Source: Pedosphaera sp. (GTDB lineage Bacteria; Verrucomicrobiota; Verrucomicrobiia; Limisphaerales; UBA9464). From it: a DNA stretch of 52,670 nt. The stretch covers positions 1 to 52,670 of the forward strand of contig SIBK01000025.1 in assembly GCA_009695205.1 (NCBI GenBank), written 5' to 3'. Below are positions 1 through 11,518 of this stretch, piece by piece. The stretch's first letter is position 1. Each line of letters starts with the position of its first letter. Made by a program: the position numbers and the translations under genes. The notes beneath the pieces were generated by a model that ran no database searches, was not told the origin of the DNA, and saw nothing but the letters and a program-made list of their open reading frames with translations.

Positions 1-477
1 CGTGCTTTGAGCCTCAGCTCGCGCCGACGGGCGGACGGAGTTACCAAACCAGCCCCGGGTCCGGGCGCTCCCAGAAGGAATTTGCTCGGTTTCGCAATCA
101 CTCTCCCAAGAAAACTTCTCTAATCACCCACAGATTCTGCTGAAGAGCCATTAATTGTTTCACATGCTATTTGGGCGGCACATATTTTCCACAAGCCGCT
201 ACATAGATATATCGTTATTAGTGATGAGATCGGCATTGAATTGGTACTTGTTTCAGAGGATGCCGGATGCTGTCCGTCACTTCTTTGAGCGATTCGACAC
301 CCGTCTTCGCTGGGGCTTCAGAAAATGAGATTGGTTGAATCGGTTCGGCGCAAGCGAATGGGTTTAGGACTTCTGACCTCGTGGAATCTAAGTGACCCCT
401 CATTTTGCCCTCTCCCCCCCTCTCCGAGCGGTGGGAGGGTGGCCGTAGGTCGAGTTAGAGGGGGTGCTCCTGTTCAC
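1..477. other. Gene-poor left edge
   Basis: I see no convincing gene here. Short open frames run in from the left edge (one closes near base 122) but resemble nothing I know. The part from about 120 to 240 is AT-richer. From about 395 the sequence becomes a C-rich then G-rich imperfect inverted repeat (CCCTCTCC... followed by GGGAGGGT...GAGGGGG) that leads directly into the dispersed repeat at 478. This arrangement looks like intergenic repeat debris, not coding DNA. Confidence 0.5.
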
Positions 478-685
478 GGTCCCAATTCATTTCCATTCGT
501 TGGAAAACTTCCCTGCCCATTAACCGTCGCCTTGTAGTCGCAAACGGCAGTCCGCGCAAACCACGTCTCAGGAACGGTTCATGGTCCCAATTCATTTCTA
601 TTCGTTGGAAAAATTCCCTACCCATGAACCGTTGCCCCGTAGTCGCGGACGGAAGTCCGCGCAAACCTCGTTCCTGAAACGGTTT
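478..685 (+). repeat. Tandem pair of 105-bp dispersed repeat units with REP-like palindrome
   Basis: Two direct copies with an exact 105-bp offset start at about 478 and 583. Each carries GGTCCCAATTCATTTC, then a TTCGTTGGAAAA block, then CCGTAGTCG and a palindrome. The second copy holds the intact palindrome, CGCGGAC (644-650), loop GGAA, GTCCGCG (655-661). The first copy is degraded on its left arm (539-545). Related copies lie at 2261-2313, 28827-28853, 33899-34005 and 39801-39850. The element is intergenic and sits upstream of the Tat-exported gene at 807. It resembles REP/BIME elements by structure; no transposase of the REP-associated kind is visible here. Confidence 0.85.
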
Positions 686-806
686 AAATATTCGTCGACC
701 CTCGGGTTTGATGGCATGGATGAGGAGATCCTTGAGGTTGAGAGGGTCAAGTGCGACATCGCATCTGACCTTGGCCTTGGCGGTACATATTGGTAGACAA
801 CAGCCC

Positions 807-2216
807 ATGACAGCTCGCCCTCCTCTCTGCTCCGACCGCCGTGACTTCCTCCGTCTCGCTGCGGGCGCCGTCGCAGCTGCTGGTTTCAGCGGGACTGATT
901 TTCTACGCGCCCAAGTGCCGGGCGACCGTCCGACACACGCCGCGGATGTCACCGTGCTCAATCCTCGCTCGCGAGTTCCCGTGGGTCTCATCATTGATGA
1001 TTCGACCTGTTTGGTGAACCTGAACCGCTTCGCCATGCCACAGTTCAACGAGGCCTTCGCCGGTGCGACCCAGACGTATCACCGGCCGTGGCGCGATTGG
1101 CCGGTCGAGATCCCCGACGCGTTCGTCCGCAAGTTCGGCGAATGGTGCTCGGGCGCGGGGGTGAAAGGTAAATACAGCATCGTGCCGTTTCCGGCGTGTG
1201 TCGGGCGGCTTGACCGCATGTTGCCGGGTTGGACACCACGTGAGTTAAAGGAATCGCTCGAGTTAGTGCGCACAGTGATGATGCCTAATTGGGACATTCA
1301 CCCAGAGATGGTTACACACACGCGGGTGATCGATCTCAAGAATGGTCACCCATTTCCGGAGCTATCGCCCAAATTCATGGAGAACTGGGAGTGGACCACC
1401 GGTCGAAGTGTCGATGAAATCGCCGCCTATCTGGCGTACGCACTGCGGATTCTCAAGGAAGTCGGCCTGCCCTGTGAAGGCATCACGACTCCGGGCGGTT
1501 TCGGCAACAAGGCCTTGCCGCAATTGGCGCAAGCGACACTCCAAGCTGTGCGGGATGTTTTCGGCGCGGAAATCCCTCACTATTTTCGCCACCTGTTCAG
1601 CGAAGGCAACGAAAGCGTTGTGCCTCGCGTTGAGTATGCCAGTGGACTCGAAGGGCCGGACCCGCGCTGCGTGGTGAGCATCATCGGCTGCACTGGTGAC
1701 TGGACTGGCGGCTGGGACTGCACGAACCCGGGTGGTGCGGACAAGTTCATCAGCGAGGATGGTCAGCGAGGGAGGATCGTGGACGTCATCGGGCGCGGCG
1801 AGCCAGCGTTGATGCTTGCACATTGGACTGGCGTCTGGTTCAACGGCTACGAGGTCGGTTTCAACATTTTTAAGGAAGTGGTTAAGAGGTTGCACGCCCG
1901 CTTCGACCATTTGCTATGGATGAAGCTCAGTGAAGTGTCGCGGTATTGGGCTGCGCGCGAATTGACGCGTATCGAGCGCGAGGGTAATGCAGTTCAGTTC
2001 CGCGCGCCCTTCGCGTGTCCCGATTTCACTGCGCGTTTCGCCATGTCGTCTGGCCAAGCGCCACGCCTTCTCGTTAATTCAGAATTCACCGACCTGAAGG
2101 AGGTTGCGTCGCCGCTAAAGCTTGCTGGGAACACCTGGATTCGGGAGGGCGAGCGCGTCACCGCTTGTTTCACCCTGCCTAAAGGAACATCACAGCTCCT
2201 CGCGGTCGGTCAATAG
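807..2216 (+). CDS. Tat-exported protein, possible polysaccharide-deacetylase-like fold
   Basis: A 469-residue protein with a twin-arginine signal (RRDFLRLAAGAVAAAG, residues 11-26). I chose the ATG at 807 because the signal peptide follows at once; an upstream in-frame ATG at 708 would add 33 residues overlapping the repeat. The mature part opens with a hydrophobic strand ending IIDD (62-65), followed by an HPEMVTH segment with His165 and His171. An Asp pair and spaced histidines recall NodB-type deacetylases, but the canonical motifs are not clear, so this is only a suggestion. The gene is monocistronic and converges with the Ig-repeat gene, with a palindromic repeat between them. The substrate is unknown. 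Confidence 0.75.
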   Translation: MTARPPLCSDRRDFLRLAAGAVAAAGFSGTDFLRAQVPGDRPTHAADVTVLNPRSRVPVGLIIDDSTCLVNLNRFAMPQFNEAFAGATQTYHRPWRDWPVEIPDAFVRKFGEWCSGAGVKGKYSIVPFPACVGRLDRMLPGWTPRELKESLELVRTVMMPNWDIHPEMVTHTRVIDLKNGHPFPELSPKFMENWEWTTGRSVDEIAAYLAYALRILKEVGLPCEGITTPGGFGNKALPQLAQATLQAVRDVFGAEIPHYFRHLFSEGNESVVPRVEYASGLEGPDPRCVVSIIGCTGDWTGGWDCTNPGGADKFISEDGQRGRIVDVIGRGEPALMLAHWTGVWFNGYEVGFNIFKEVVKRLHARFDHLLWMKLSEVSRYWAARELTRIEREGNAVQFRAPFACPDFTARFAMSSGQAPRLLVNSEFTDLKEVASPLKLAGNTWIREGERVTACFTLPKGTSQLLAVGQ

Positions 2217-2260
2217 TAATGTGCTTTTTCTTTCTACTCGATTACGGGGTTCAAGAGGTT

Positions 2261-2313
2261 TAACGGTTGCAGGACTTGGGGTTGCGCGGACTTCCGTCCG
2301 CGACTACGTGCCC
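2261..2313 (-). repeat. REP-like palindromic repeat, inverted copy
   Basis: Perfect stem CGCGGAC (2285-2291), loop TTCC, GTCCGCG (2296-2302), flanked by the same GTAGT and CAA ends as the tandem copies at 478-685 but in reverse orientation. It fills the 102-bp gap between two convergent genes, so it may act as a bidirectional transcription or mRNA-end structure (inference). Confidence 0.85.
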
Positions 2314-2318
2314 CTCTT

Positions 2319-3884
2319 TTAGAGGCCGGCGGCTTTCACTTGGATCAGGATGGGCTGGGAAATCGTGACAACCCCCTGGCTGTCCAATACATGGGCTGAG
2401 AGGACGTAACTGCCCAGAGCCGGGTTAGACCAAGTCAGCTGATAGGGCGCTTTGGTTGCCTTGCCGACCAGCTTATTGTTGGCCCAGAAATTGACCTTCA
2501 CCACCGCGGCATCGCCCGCCGTGACACTTGCCGAAACATTCACCGGCGTCGGAAGTGTGATGATTTGGTTGTTCGAAGGTGACGTGAGCGAAACAGCAGG
2601 CGGCTGGTTTGTCACGACGAAGGTAACGCCGGGCGAGTTCGCAGCGGAACCAGCCAGGTCGTAGGCGCGGGCAATCAGCAAGTGACTGCCCAGCGTCGGC
2701 TGCGTCCACACGAACTGGAAGGGTGCATTGCTGGAGTTGCCCAAGAACTTGTGATCGACGTAGAAGCTGACCCGCGAAATGGAGCCGTCTGGATCGGTGG
2801 CGTTGGCTGTAAACTGGATGCCGTTCTTGACGTTTGACCTCCTGCCCTCGCTGGGACCGGTAATGGCGACCACAGGCAACGTGTTGCTAACATAGAGGGC
2901 CGCTTGGTCTGATTCACCGACAGCTCCAAATGCGTCTTCAGCTCGGGCAGCTACCTGGTAGTGCCCAGGTTTGGCGTTTAACCAAGTGAAGTTGTACGGT
3001 TCCGTCGCCGCACTTCCGATCACGCGCCCGTTTGCAAGAAAATCGACCTTGGTTACCGGTCCCGGGCTGCCCGTGACTGTGGCACTCAGTGAGATGATGC
3101 TTCCAGGCACCACGACCGCTCCGTGTTTCGGTGCGGTCAGGACCACCGTCGCCAGGGTATTTGAAACGGTTACTTCGACGGCCTTCGACAGCGACGTCTG
3201 GCCGATCTTGTCGACAGCTTTTGCAAACAAAGCGTACTTTTTCAAGCCGCTGGTATTCGTCCAATGCACGGAGTAAGGTGGCGCGGTAGCGACGCCGACG
3301 AGGGTATCGCCTACGAAAAAGCTTACGCGGGCTATGCCGTCCTGCGTATCGGCGGCATTGGCTTCAATCTCAATGACCGGCCCCGCGACAACGGCACCAC
3401 TCTTCGGCGTAGTGATTGAGACGACGGGGGGAAGGTCATTGAAGAGGTCCTGGACGAGGGTTACAGTTGACGGCTTCTTTGTTCCGACGATGTACCCTAG
3501 GTTCGGTTTGAGAGTCAGTTCAACGGTCTTGTTTTCGGCTGACAATGGGGCACTGAGGAGCGGCCGAATGACGAGATCGACGGCGAGGGCTCCGGCGGGG
3601 ATGGTTACGTCAGTCGGCAATTTTTCGTAGTCGACTCCGTTAACCGCGGTTCCGCCGATTTCGAGGGCCACAATCAAATCGGAGCTCGTGCCGTCAGCCC
3701 GTAGAATGGTAAAGGCGCCAGAAGAATTCGGGGCGAAGGCTATCGGGTCCGGGCTCAGGAGTTTGACGACCTGGGGCGCGGGAGGAGGCACGGGCGGAGG
3801 CGCTGCGAAGGTAGGGATGAAGATGGCAGCAAGCGCTAGGGCGCTTAGGCTGAGTTTCAAGGAGGATAGCGATGAACGATTCAT
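2319..3884 (-). CDS. Secreted protein with Calx-beta-like and repeated bacterial Ig-like domains
   Basis: A 521-residue protein. The start at 3884 gives a clean Sec signal peptide (LSALALAAIFIPTFA); an upstream in-frame ATG at 4025 would put 47 residues in front of it. Residues of about 40-145 look like a Calx-beta domain (GTAVNGVDYEKLP, then IPAGALAVDL). Four Ig-like repeats of about 90 residues follow, each with the pattern VxITxPxxGxxV, then VxFFVxxxLVGxATxxPYxxxW, then AxAxDxxG, which is typical of the Big_7 type. There is no catalytic domain or membrane anchor. It is probably an extracellular structural or adhesive protein. It is monocistronic and converges with the gene at 807. Confidence 0.85.
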   Translation of the reverse strand: MNRSSLSSLKLSLSALALAAIFIPTFAAPPPVPPPAPQVVKLLSPDPIAFAPNSSGAFTILRADGTSSDLIVALEIGGTAVNGVDYEKLPTDVTIPAGALAVDLVIRPLLSAPLSAENKTVELTLKPNLGYIVGTKKPSTVTLVQDLFNDLPPVVSITTPKSGAVVAGPVIEIEANAADTQDGIARVSFFVGDTLVGVATAPPYSVHWTNTSGLKKYALFAKAVDKIGQTSLSKAVEVTVSNTLATVVLTAPKHGAVVVPGSIISLSATVTGSPGPVTKVDFLANGRVIGSAATEPYNFTWLNAKPGHYQVAARAEDAFGAVGESDQAALYVSNTLPVVAITGPSEGRRSNVKNGIQFTANATDPDGSISRVSFYVDHKFLGNSSNAPFQFVWTQPTLGSHLLIARAYDLAGSAANSPGVTFVVTNQPPAVSLTSPSNNQIITLPTPVNVSASVTAGDAAVVKVNFWANNKLVGKATKAPYQLTWSNPALGSYVLSAHVLDSQGVVTISQPILIQVKAAGL

Positions 3885-4154
3885 AGATCGAGTTCCAATA
3901 CTGCGGTTAGCTGGCAACGAAGTTACAATAATAGTTGACAAAAGTAAAGCACTAATCGTGCCAATAGTCGAGTGGGGTCGGTGTGTATGAAAACGACGAT
4001 TGAAACCGATCGTTTGCGATCCCATCCGGGAATGGAAGTGTCAGCGCCCATTCGAATCGACCTCGATTTTTCAAGACTCGGTTTCGCCGGGTCTCGCTGG
4101 AAAGTATTGCCTCCTCGTTTTGAAGGAGGCAGTTTGCGGTCGACTGTTCCTAAA

Positions 4155-7148
<2,994 letters not shown>

Positions 7149-7179
7149 TCCTGAGGTCTGAACATGCCTTGACGCCGCT

Positions 7180-8631
7180 GTGAATTTTCTCCCCTTCACT
7201 TCGGCGTTAACGCTCATTCTCGGTGCGCTCTTCGCTTCCTCGACCCGTGCCGCTGACGTGGACTGGCCTCAGTTCCGCGGCCCTGGCGGGCTCGGTGTCG
7301 GTGCGATCGACGCCCATCCGCCGGTGTCGTTCGGCCCCTCCACCAACGTTGCTTGGAGGATCGCCGTGCCCTCGGGCAACTCGTCGCCCATTGTCTGGGG
7401 TAAACGAATCTTCCTAACAGCGTTCGCTGAACGGAAGCTGCTCATCCTCGCCTTCGATCGCGATTCAGGCCGCGAACTCTGGCAGCGCGAGATCGTCCCG
7501 AACAAGATCGAGGAGGTCCACCAATTTCTCGGCAATCCCGCGTCCGCCACTCCTTCGACGGACGGTGAGCGCATCTATGTCCACTTCGGTTCGGTAGGCG
7601 TGCTGGCTTACGATTTCGAGGGCCGTGAATTGTGGCGCCGGCCGATGGCTCTTACCCAAACGGAATACGGCTCGAGTTCATCGCCCGTGCTTGCTGGCGA
7701 AAACCTAGTCCAACTGCTCGACCAGGACGGAGGTTCCCACTTGATCGCGTTGGACAAACGCTCTGGCGAGGTCGCCTGGCGGGTCGAACGCCCCGAAATG
7801 CGCAGGGGTTTCGGCACACCACTCCTCTGGGAGCACCAAGGAATTACCGATCTTGTGGTCCCCGGGACACTATGGCTCCAGGGCTTGGATCCTCGCACTG
7901 GCACAGAGCGTTGGCGCGTTAGCGGACTTGCCCGGATTACGTGCACATCACCCGTTGTCGGCGCTGGGATGCTTTTCACGGCCAGCTGGACAACCGGTGG
8001 CGACCGTAACGCCGAGCACATTGCGATGCCGAAATTCGATGAGTTCCTCTCGGAGCACGACGCGAATAGGGACGGTAAATTCAGCCTCGATGAACTCCCC
8101 GCTGGGCCGGCAAAGCAACGCTTCAAGCACATGGATGGCGACCGCAGCAGTTTCATCGAACGTGTGGAATGGGAGTCCATGGCCGACATCTTCGCTCGAG
8201 TGGAGAACCAGGCCTTCGCGGTAACACCCAACGCCCTGGGAATGTTGTCCGACGCCTGCGTGTTGTGGCGCTTTAAGAAAGGGCTTCCGTACGTTGGCTC
8301 GCCGTTGTTCTACCGCGGGAGATTCTACATGGTCAAGAACGGGGGGATGCTCACCTGCTTGGACCCGCAGACTGGCAAACCTCTCTTTCAAGAGGAACGC
8401 CTTGGAGCCATCGGCGACTATTACGCCAGTCTCGTGGCTGCCGACGGGCGCCTGTACATTACTTCGCAGCGCGGAATTATTTCGGTGGTTAAGGCTGGCG
8501 ATTCGTTCGAAGTGCTGGCTAGGAACGATCTCGGAGAAGTAACGCTGGCCACACCCGTTCCACTCGGTGATTCGTTGCTTGTGCGCACTGCGGAACATCT
8601 GGCGGTTTTTCGGCAAAAGCCCAATCTATGA
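7180..8631 (+). CDS. Secreted PQQ-like beta-propeller protein with embedded EF-hand
   Basis: A 483-residue protein starting with GTG, which gives a direct Sec signal (ALTLILGALFASSTRA). The mature N-terminus WPQFRGPGGLGV is the usual start of PQQ-like propellers in PVC bacteria. Blades show xxxxLxAxDxxxGxxxW-type repeats (FDRDSGRELWQRE, DKRSGEVAWRVE, DPRTGTERWRV). At about residues 293-305 a canonical calcium loop, DANRDGKFSLDE, interrupts the propeller, followed by a weaker second loop (MDGDRSSFIE). No PQQ-dehydrogenase catalytic residues are evident, so it is more likely a binding or scaffold propeller in the periplasm. It lies 31 bp after gapA but has no obvious functional link to it. Confidence 0.85.
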   Translation: MNFLPFTSALTLILGALFASSTRAADVDWPQFRGPGGLGVGAIDAHPPVSFGPSTNVAWRIAVPSGNSSPIVWGKRIFLTAFAERKLLILAFDRDSGRELWQREIVPNKIEEVHQFLGNPASATPSTDGERIYVHFGSVGVLAYDFEGRELWRRPMALTQTEYGSSSSPVLAGENLVQLLDQDGGSHLIALDKRSGEVAWRVERPEMRRGFGTPLLWEHQGITDLVVPGTLWLQGLDPRTGTERWRVSGLARITCTSPVVGAGMLFTASWTTGGDRNAEHIAMPKFDEFLSEHDANRDGKFSLDELPAGPAKQRFKHMDGDRSSFIERVEWESMADIFARVENQAFAVTPNALGMLSDACVLWRFKKGLPYVGSPLFYRGRFYMVKNGGMLTCLDPQTGKPLFQEERLGAIGDYYASLVAADGRLYITSQRGIISVVKAGDSFEVLARNDLGEVTLATPVPLGDSLLVRTAEHLAVFRQKPNL

Positions 8632-9326
8632 GTGGGGGGATTTGTCGTAATCGTCATACTCAGCTCACGAGAATTTGTCGACTCATGTAATGAATTTCGG
8701 CACGATTGATGCTGTTTTTCGTTGTTCTTGAGTTTCTTGTTTCATGACCAACCCGTTTCCGATCTATTTTGTAACATGTTGAATATAAAATAGTTGTGGT
8801 ACTTTATGGTTAACCCAGCGATGAAGTTTGAAGAATTTCCTGTTGAATTGCTTGTCGCTAGCTTTGCCCGGGCCGAAGCGGGCCCTATTGGATTCGAGAT
8901 CATTCTCCGTTTGGATCCGTTCTTTCTCCTTGACGACGTTGTTGAGCCAATTATCCGCCTCCATCGCGCCTGCCTTCCTGCAAATGGATTGGCCGGTTGG
9001 GTTAATCACACCTTTCTAGTTCCCGATAATCCCTACGCCGGTGGCATCCGTGGTACGATTGAATTCGGAACCTGGACAGCATCGGTCGTTTGTCTGGAAA
9101 TCGACTTCGGTTGCCTCGTTGATACTGGAGTCTCGGTGGATTTAACGCTGTCCTTGCTCTTTAGTGAACATGGCCAAAGATTCGAAGACGTCCACGTTCG
9201 AATCCCTACGGTCATGGCAATTGACCCTTGATCTTCCCAGCTGGCGGTCAGAGGCCCCTCAGCCGTTCGTCGATAATTTTGATCAGCGGCTAGGCCACTC
9301 GCAGTGTCAGCCGGTTTATTCCGGGT
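8632..9326. other. 695-bp spacer with no recognisable gene
   Basis: Between two genes that converge on it, this is the longest internal spacer. Open frames occur on both strands (for example 8794-9231 plus, 8764-9009 minus), but none has a recognisable motif, a supported start or a convincing amino-acid composition. The first 180 bp are AT-richer than the surroundings. It could hold a decayed gene; I cannot name one. Confidence 0.5.
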
Positions 9327-11348
9327 TCAAGATTGAGTTCCTGTTGCCGCTGGGTTCATCGAGGTTTTTCCCTTCTTCAAATGTACCAGCAATAGGCTGA
9401 TGTCCGCCGGCGACACACCTGAGATTCTCGATGCCTGACCTATCGTTCGTGGTTGACCACTCGACAACTTTACTCGCGCTTCGGTGCGAAGTCCCTGGAC
9501 CGTTTCGTAGTTCAGCCAGTTCGGCAGCTCCTTTTCCTCAAGGGTCTTGAACCTCTCCACGTCAGCCTCCTGGCGGCGAATATAGCCCTCATACTTAAGG
9601 TAAATTTCCACTTGTTGGGTTATCTCATCGGAGAGAGACCGATCTGATTTAGGAAGCTTATCGTAGCTCACTTCGGGTCGACGAAGCAGTTGCGCCAGCG
9701 TATCCACCCCTTCTCGAGTTGTCTCAAGTCTTTTCAGTTCCGCATCTATTGCAAATCGCTTCGCTACCAATCGGCGGTGACGATGCTCCGGGAGCAATCC
9801 AATCCCATGGCCAATATCACTAAGGCGTAGGTCTGCGTTGTCTTGCCTGAGCAGGAGTCGATATTCAGCTCGCGATGTAAACATCCTATACGGCTCCACG
9901 GTGCCCTTGGTGATGAGATCATCGATGAGAACTCCTATGTAGGCTTGATCACGCCGAAGAACGATTTCCGCCTCTCCCTGAACTCTACGGGCCGCATTAA
10001 TGCCAGCCATTAGCCCCTGGGCTCCAGCCTCCTCGTAACCTGAGGTTCCATTTATCTGGCCGGCTAGGAACAGATTGCTACATACCTTTGTTTCAAGATT
10101 GGGGTGAAGCTGGGTAGGGGGTGCAAAGTCGTATTCAACCGCATACGCAGGCCGCATGATCTCGGCGTGTTCACACCCCTGGATGCTCCGCACCATCTCA
10201 ACTTGCACTTCAAATGGCAGACAAGTTGAAAATCCATTCACATAGATTTCGTCCGTATGAATTCCCTCTGGTTCGAGAAAAATCTGATGCTTTTCCTTAT
10301 CGGCAAACCTAACGAACTTGTCCTCGATCGAGGGACAATACCGGGGACCAACCCCTTCGATGACACCAGAGTACATCGGGGATTTGTGGATATTGGCCAA
10401 GACCAACTCTCGGGTCCGGTTTGATGTGTAGGTTATGTAACACGGGAGTTGCCCACCGATTTGGGAAAGAATTGATCCAGGAGGGTATTGGGAGATCCCC
10501 GGGCTGGTTGATTGTTCCACGTGGAACAAATCGAGCGGAGGCGTCGGATTCATATCCAACCCTAAATTCACTCCCGAATTACGGCTCGGATTCCCAGCTC
10601 CTCCAGTATTCGAATGTTCCGAGTGAACATTTCTCTGGCTCCAAAGCTCCTCCTTCCAATAGGTGAAGTACGGCACAGGTTCATCTCCCGATTGAGTCTC
10701 GCATCGAGTGAAATCAATCGACTTCCGCACCAGCCGGGGTGGAGTGCCGGTCTTCAATCTTCCTAACTCCAAGCCCACGTCTTTGAGCGATCCCGACAAC
10801 CCCATCACCGCAGCTTCCCCCGCTCTGCCTCCCGCCTGTTGATTTATCCCTACATGCATTAAACCTCTCAAAAAAGTCCCTGTCGTTATGACTACTACCT
10901 CTGCGTGAAACTGTACCTCCAACATCGTCTCAACTCCGAATACCCTCCCACCTTCATGAAGCAACCGTATTGTTTGCCCCTGCTTGCAATCCAAGTGGCT
11001 CTGCCGTTCACAAACCCATTTCATTCTAAACTGGTAGGCTTTCTTGTCACATTGCGCCCGGGGCGCCCACACCGATGGGCCCTTCTTTGTGTTGAGCATA
11101 CGAAACTGTAGCCCCGTCAAATCGGTGGTTAAACCCATCTCGCCTCCGAGAGCATCAATCTCTCTCGTCAAATGCCCTTTTGCTAATCCACCAATTGCTG
11201 GATTGCATGACATTTGACCAATTGTGTCTAGGTTTATCGTTAACAATAGAGTTTCACACCCCATTCTGGCCGATGCCAAGGCTGCTTCAACTCCCGCATG
11301 GCCCGCGCCGACTACAATCACCCCGTATTTCTTAGGATAAACATACAT
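9327..11348 (-). CDS. mnmG: tRNA uridine-34 carboxymethylaminomethyl-modifying enzyme, FAD subunit, with unusual insertion
   Basis: With MnmE this FAD protein adds the cmnm5 group to U34 of tRNA. The dinucleotide-binding motif GAGHAGVEAA is at residues 14-23, followed by MSCNPAIGGLAKGHL, PSVWAPRAQCDK, the SPMYSGVIEGVGPRYCPS signature, the AGQINGTSGYEEAGAQG motif and an FTSRAEYRLLLRQDNAD C-terminal motif. ATG 11348 matches the usual N-terminus; ATG 11372 would add eight residues and lies inside an inverted repeat. At 673 residues it is about 50 longer than usual. The excess lies at residues of about 230-300, a Pro/Ser/Asn-rich loop inserted just before QLPCYITYTS. That loop encodes the parS-like palindrome. 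The gene is transcribed divergently from the aldo-keto reductase homologue. Confidence 0.96.
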   Translation of the reverse strand: MYVYPKKYGVIVVGAGHAGVEAALASARMGCETLLLTINLDTIGQMSCNPAIGGLAKGHLTREIDALGGEMGLTTDLTGLQFRMLNTKKGPSVWAPRAQCDKKAYQFRMKWVCERQSHLDCKQGQTIRLLHEGGRVFGVETMLEVQFHAEVVVITTGTFLRGLMHVGINQQAGGRAGEAAVMGLSGSLKDVGLELGRLKTGTPPRLVRKSIDFTRCETQSGDEPVPYFTYWKEELWSQRNVHSEHSNTGGAGNPSRNSGVNLGLDMNPTPPLDLFHVEQSTSPGISQYPPGSILSQIGGQLPCYITYTSNRTRELVLANIHKSPMYSGVIEGVGPRYCPSIEDKFVRFADKEKHQIFLEPEGIHTDEIYVNGFSTCLPFEVQVEMVRSIQGCEHAEIMRPAYAVEYDFAPPTQLHPNLETKVCSNLFLAGQINGTSGYEEAGAQGLMAGINAARRVQGEAEIVLRRDQAYIGVLIDDLITKGTVEPYRMFTSRAEYRLLLRQDNADLRLSDIGHGIGLLPEHRHRRLVAKRFAIDAELKRLETTREGVDTLAQLLRRPEVSYDKLPKSDRSLSDEITQQVEIYLKYEGYIRRQEADVERFKTLEEKELPNWLNYETVQGLRTEARVKLSSGQPRTIGQASRISGVSPADISLLLVHLKKGKTSMNPAATGTQS
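10512..10529. other. parS-like centromere site inside mnmG
   Basis: TTGTTCCACGTGGAACAA is a perfect 18-bp palindrome. Its inner 16 bp equal the TGTTCCACGTGGAACA form of the ParB-binding parS site known from many bacteria. On the minus strand it is read in frame as Leu-Phe-His-Val-Glu-Gln within the MnmG insertion. parS sites commonly cluster near oriC, mnmG and parAB. No parA or parB gene lies in this window. Confidence 0.8.
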
Positions 11349-11363
11349 ACAGCTATCTAATAT

Positions 11364-11386
11364 TAATAACATTAATAGTGTTATTA
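11364..11386. promoter_or_regulatory. AT-rich inverted repeat in divergent mnmG/aldo-keto promoter region
   Basis: Perfect 8-bp arms TAATAACA (11364-11371) and TGTTATTA (11379-11386) flank a 7-nt loop, in the most AT-rich stretch of the local spacer. It lies just upstream of the preferred mnmG start and overlaps the alternative ATG. It may be an operator or part of an mRNA leader; no clear -35/-10 pair accompanies it. Confidence 0.35.
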
Positions 11387-11518
11387 GTAATTTCCTCTGT
11401 CTCTAACTCTCTACGTTCAATTTGCAACCTACTTCATCCCATCCTTTCTTTGCTAGATTATGCCATTCTTTCCCTCATTTATCGCTGCTTTCGCATCCCA
11501 CTGTGTCACCTTCCTGCC

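Noticed and set aside
185..193. TTTTCCACA, a DnaA-box-like 9-mer
   Set aside because: A single match in a spacer with no cluster of boxes and no neighbouring dnaA is not evidence for an origin.
455..1048. Minus-strand frame of 197 codons over the tandem repeats
   Set aside because: It runs through both repeat units and the antisense of the Tat-exported gene; its repeated peptide only reflects the 105-bp DNA repeat.
8794..9231. 145-codon plus-strand frame
   Set aside because: No family motif, no ribosome-binding site, and composition not clearly protein-like; left as unexplained spacer.
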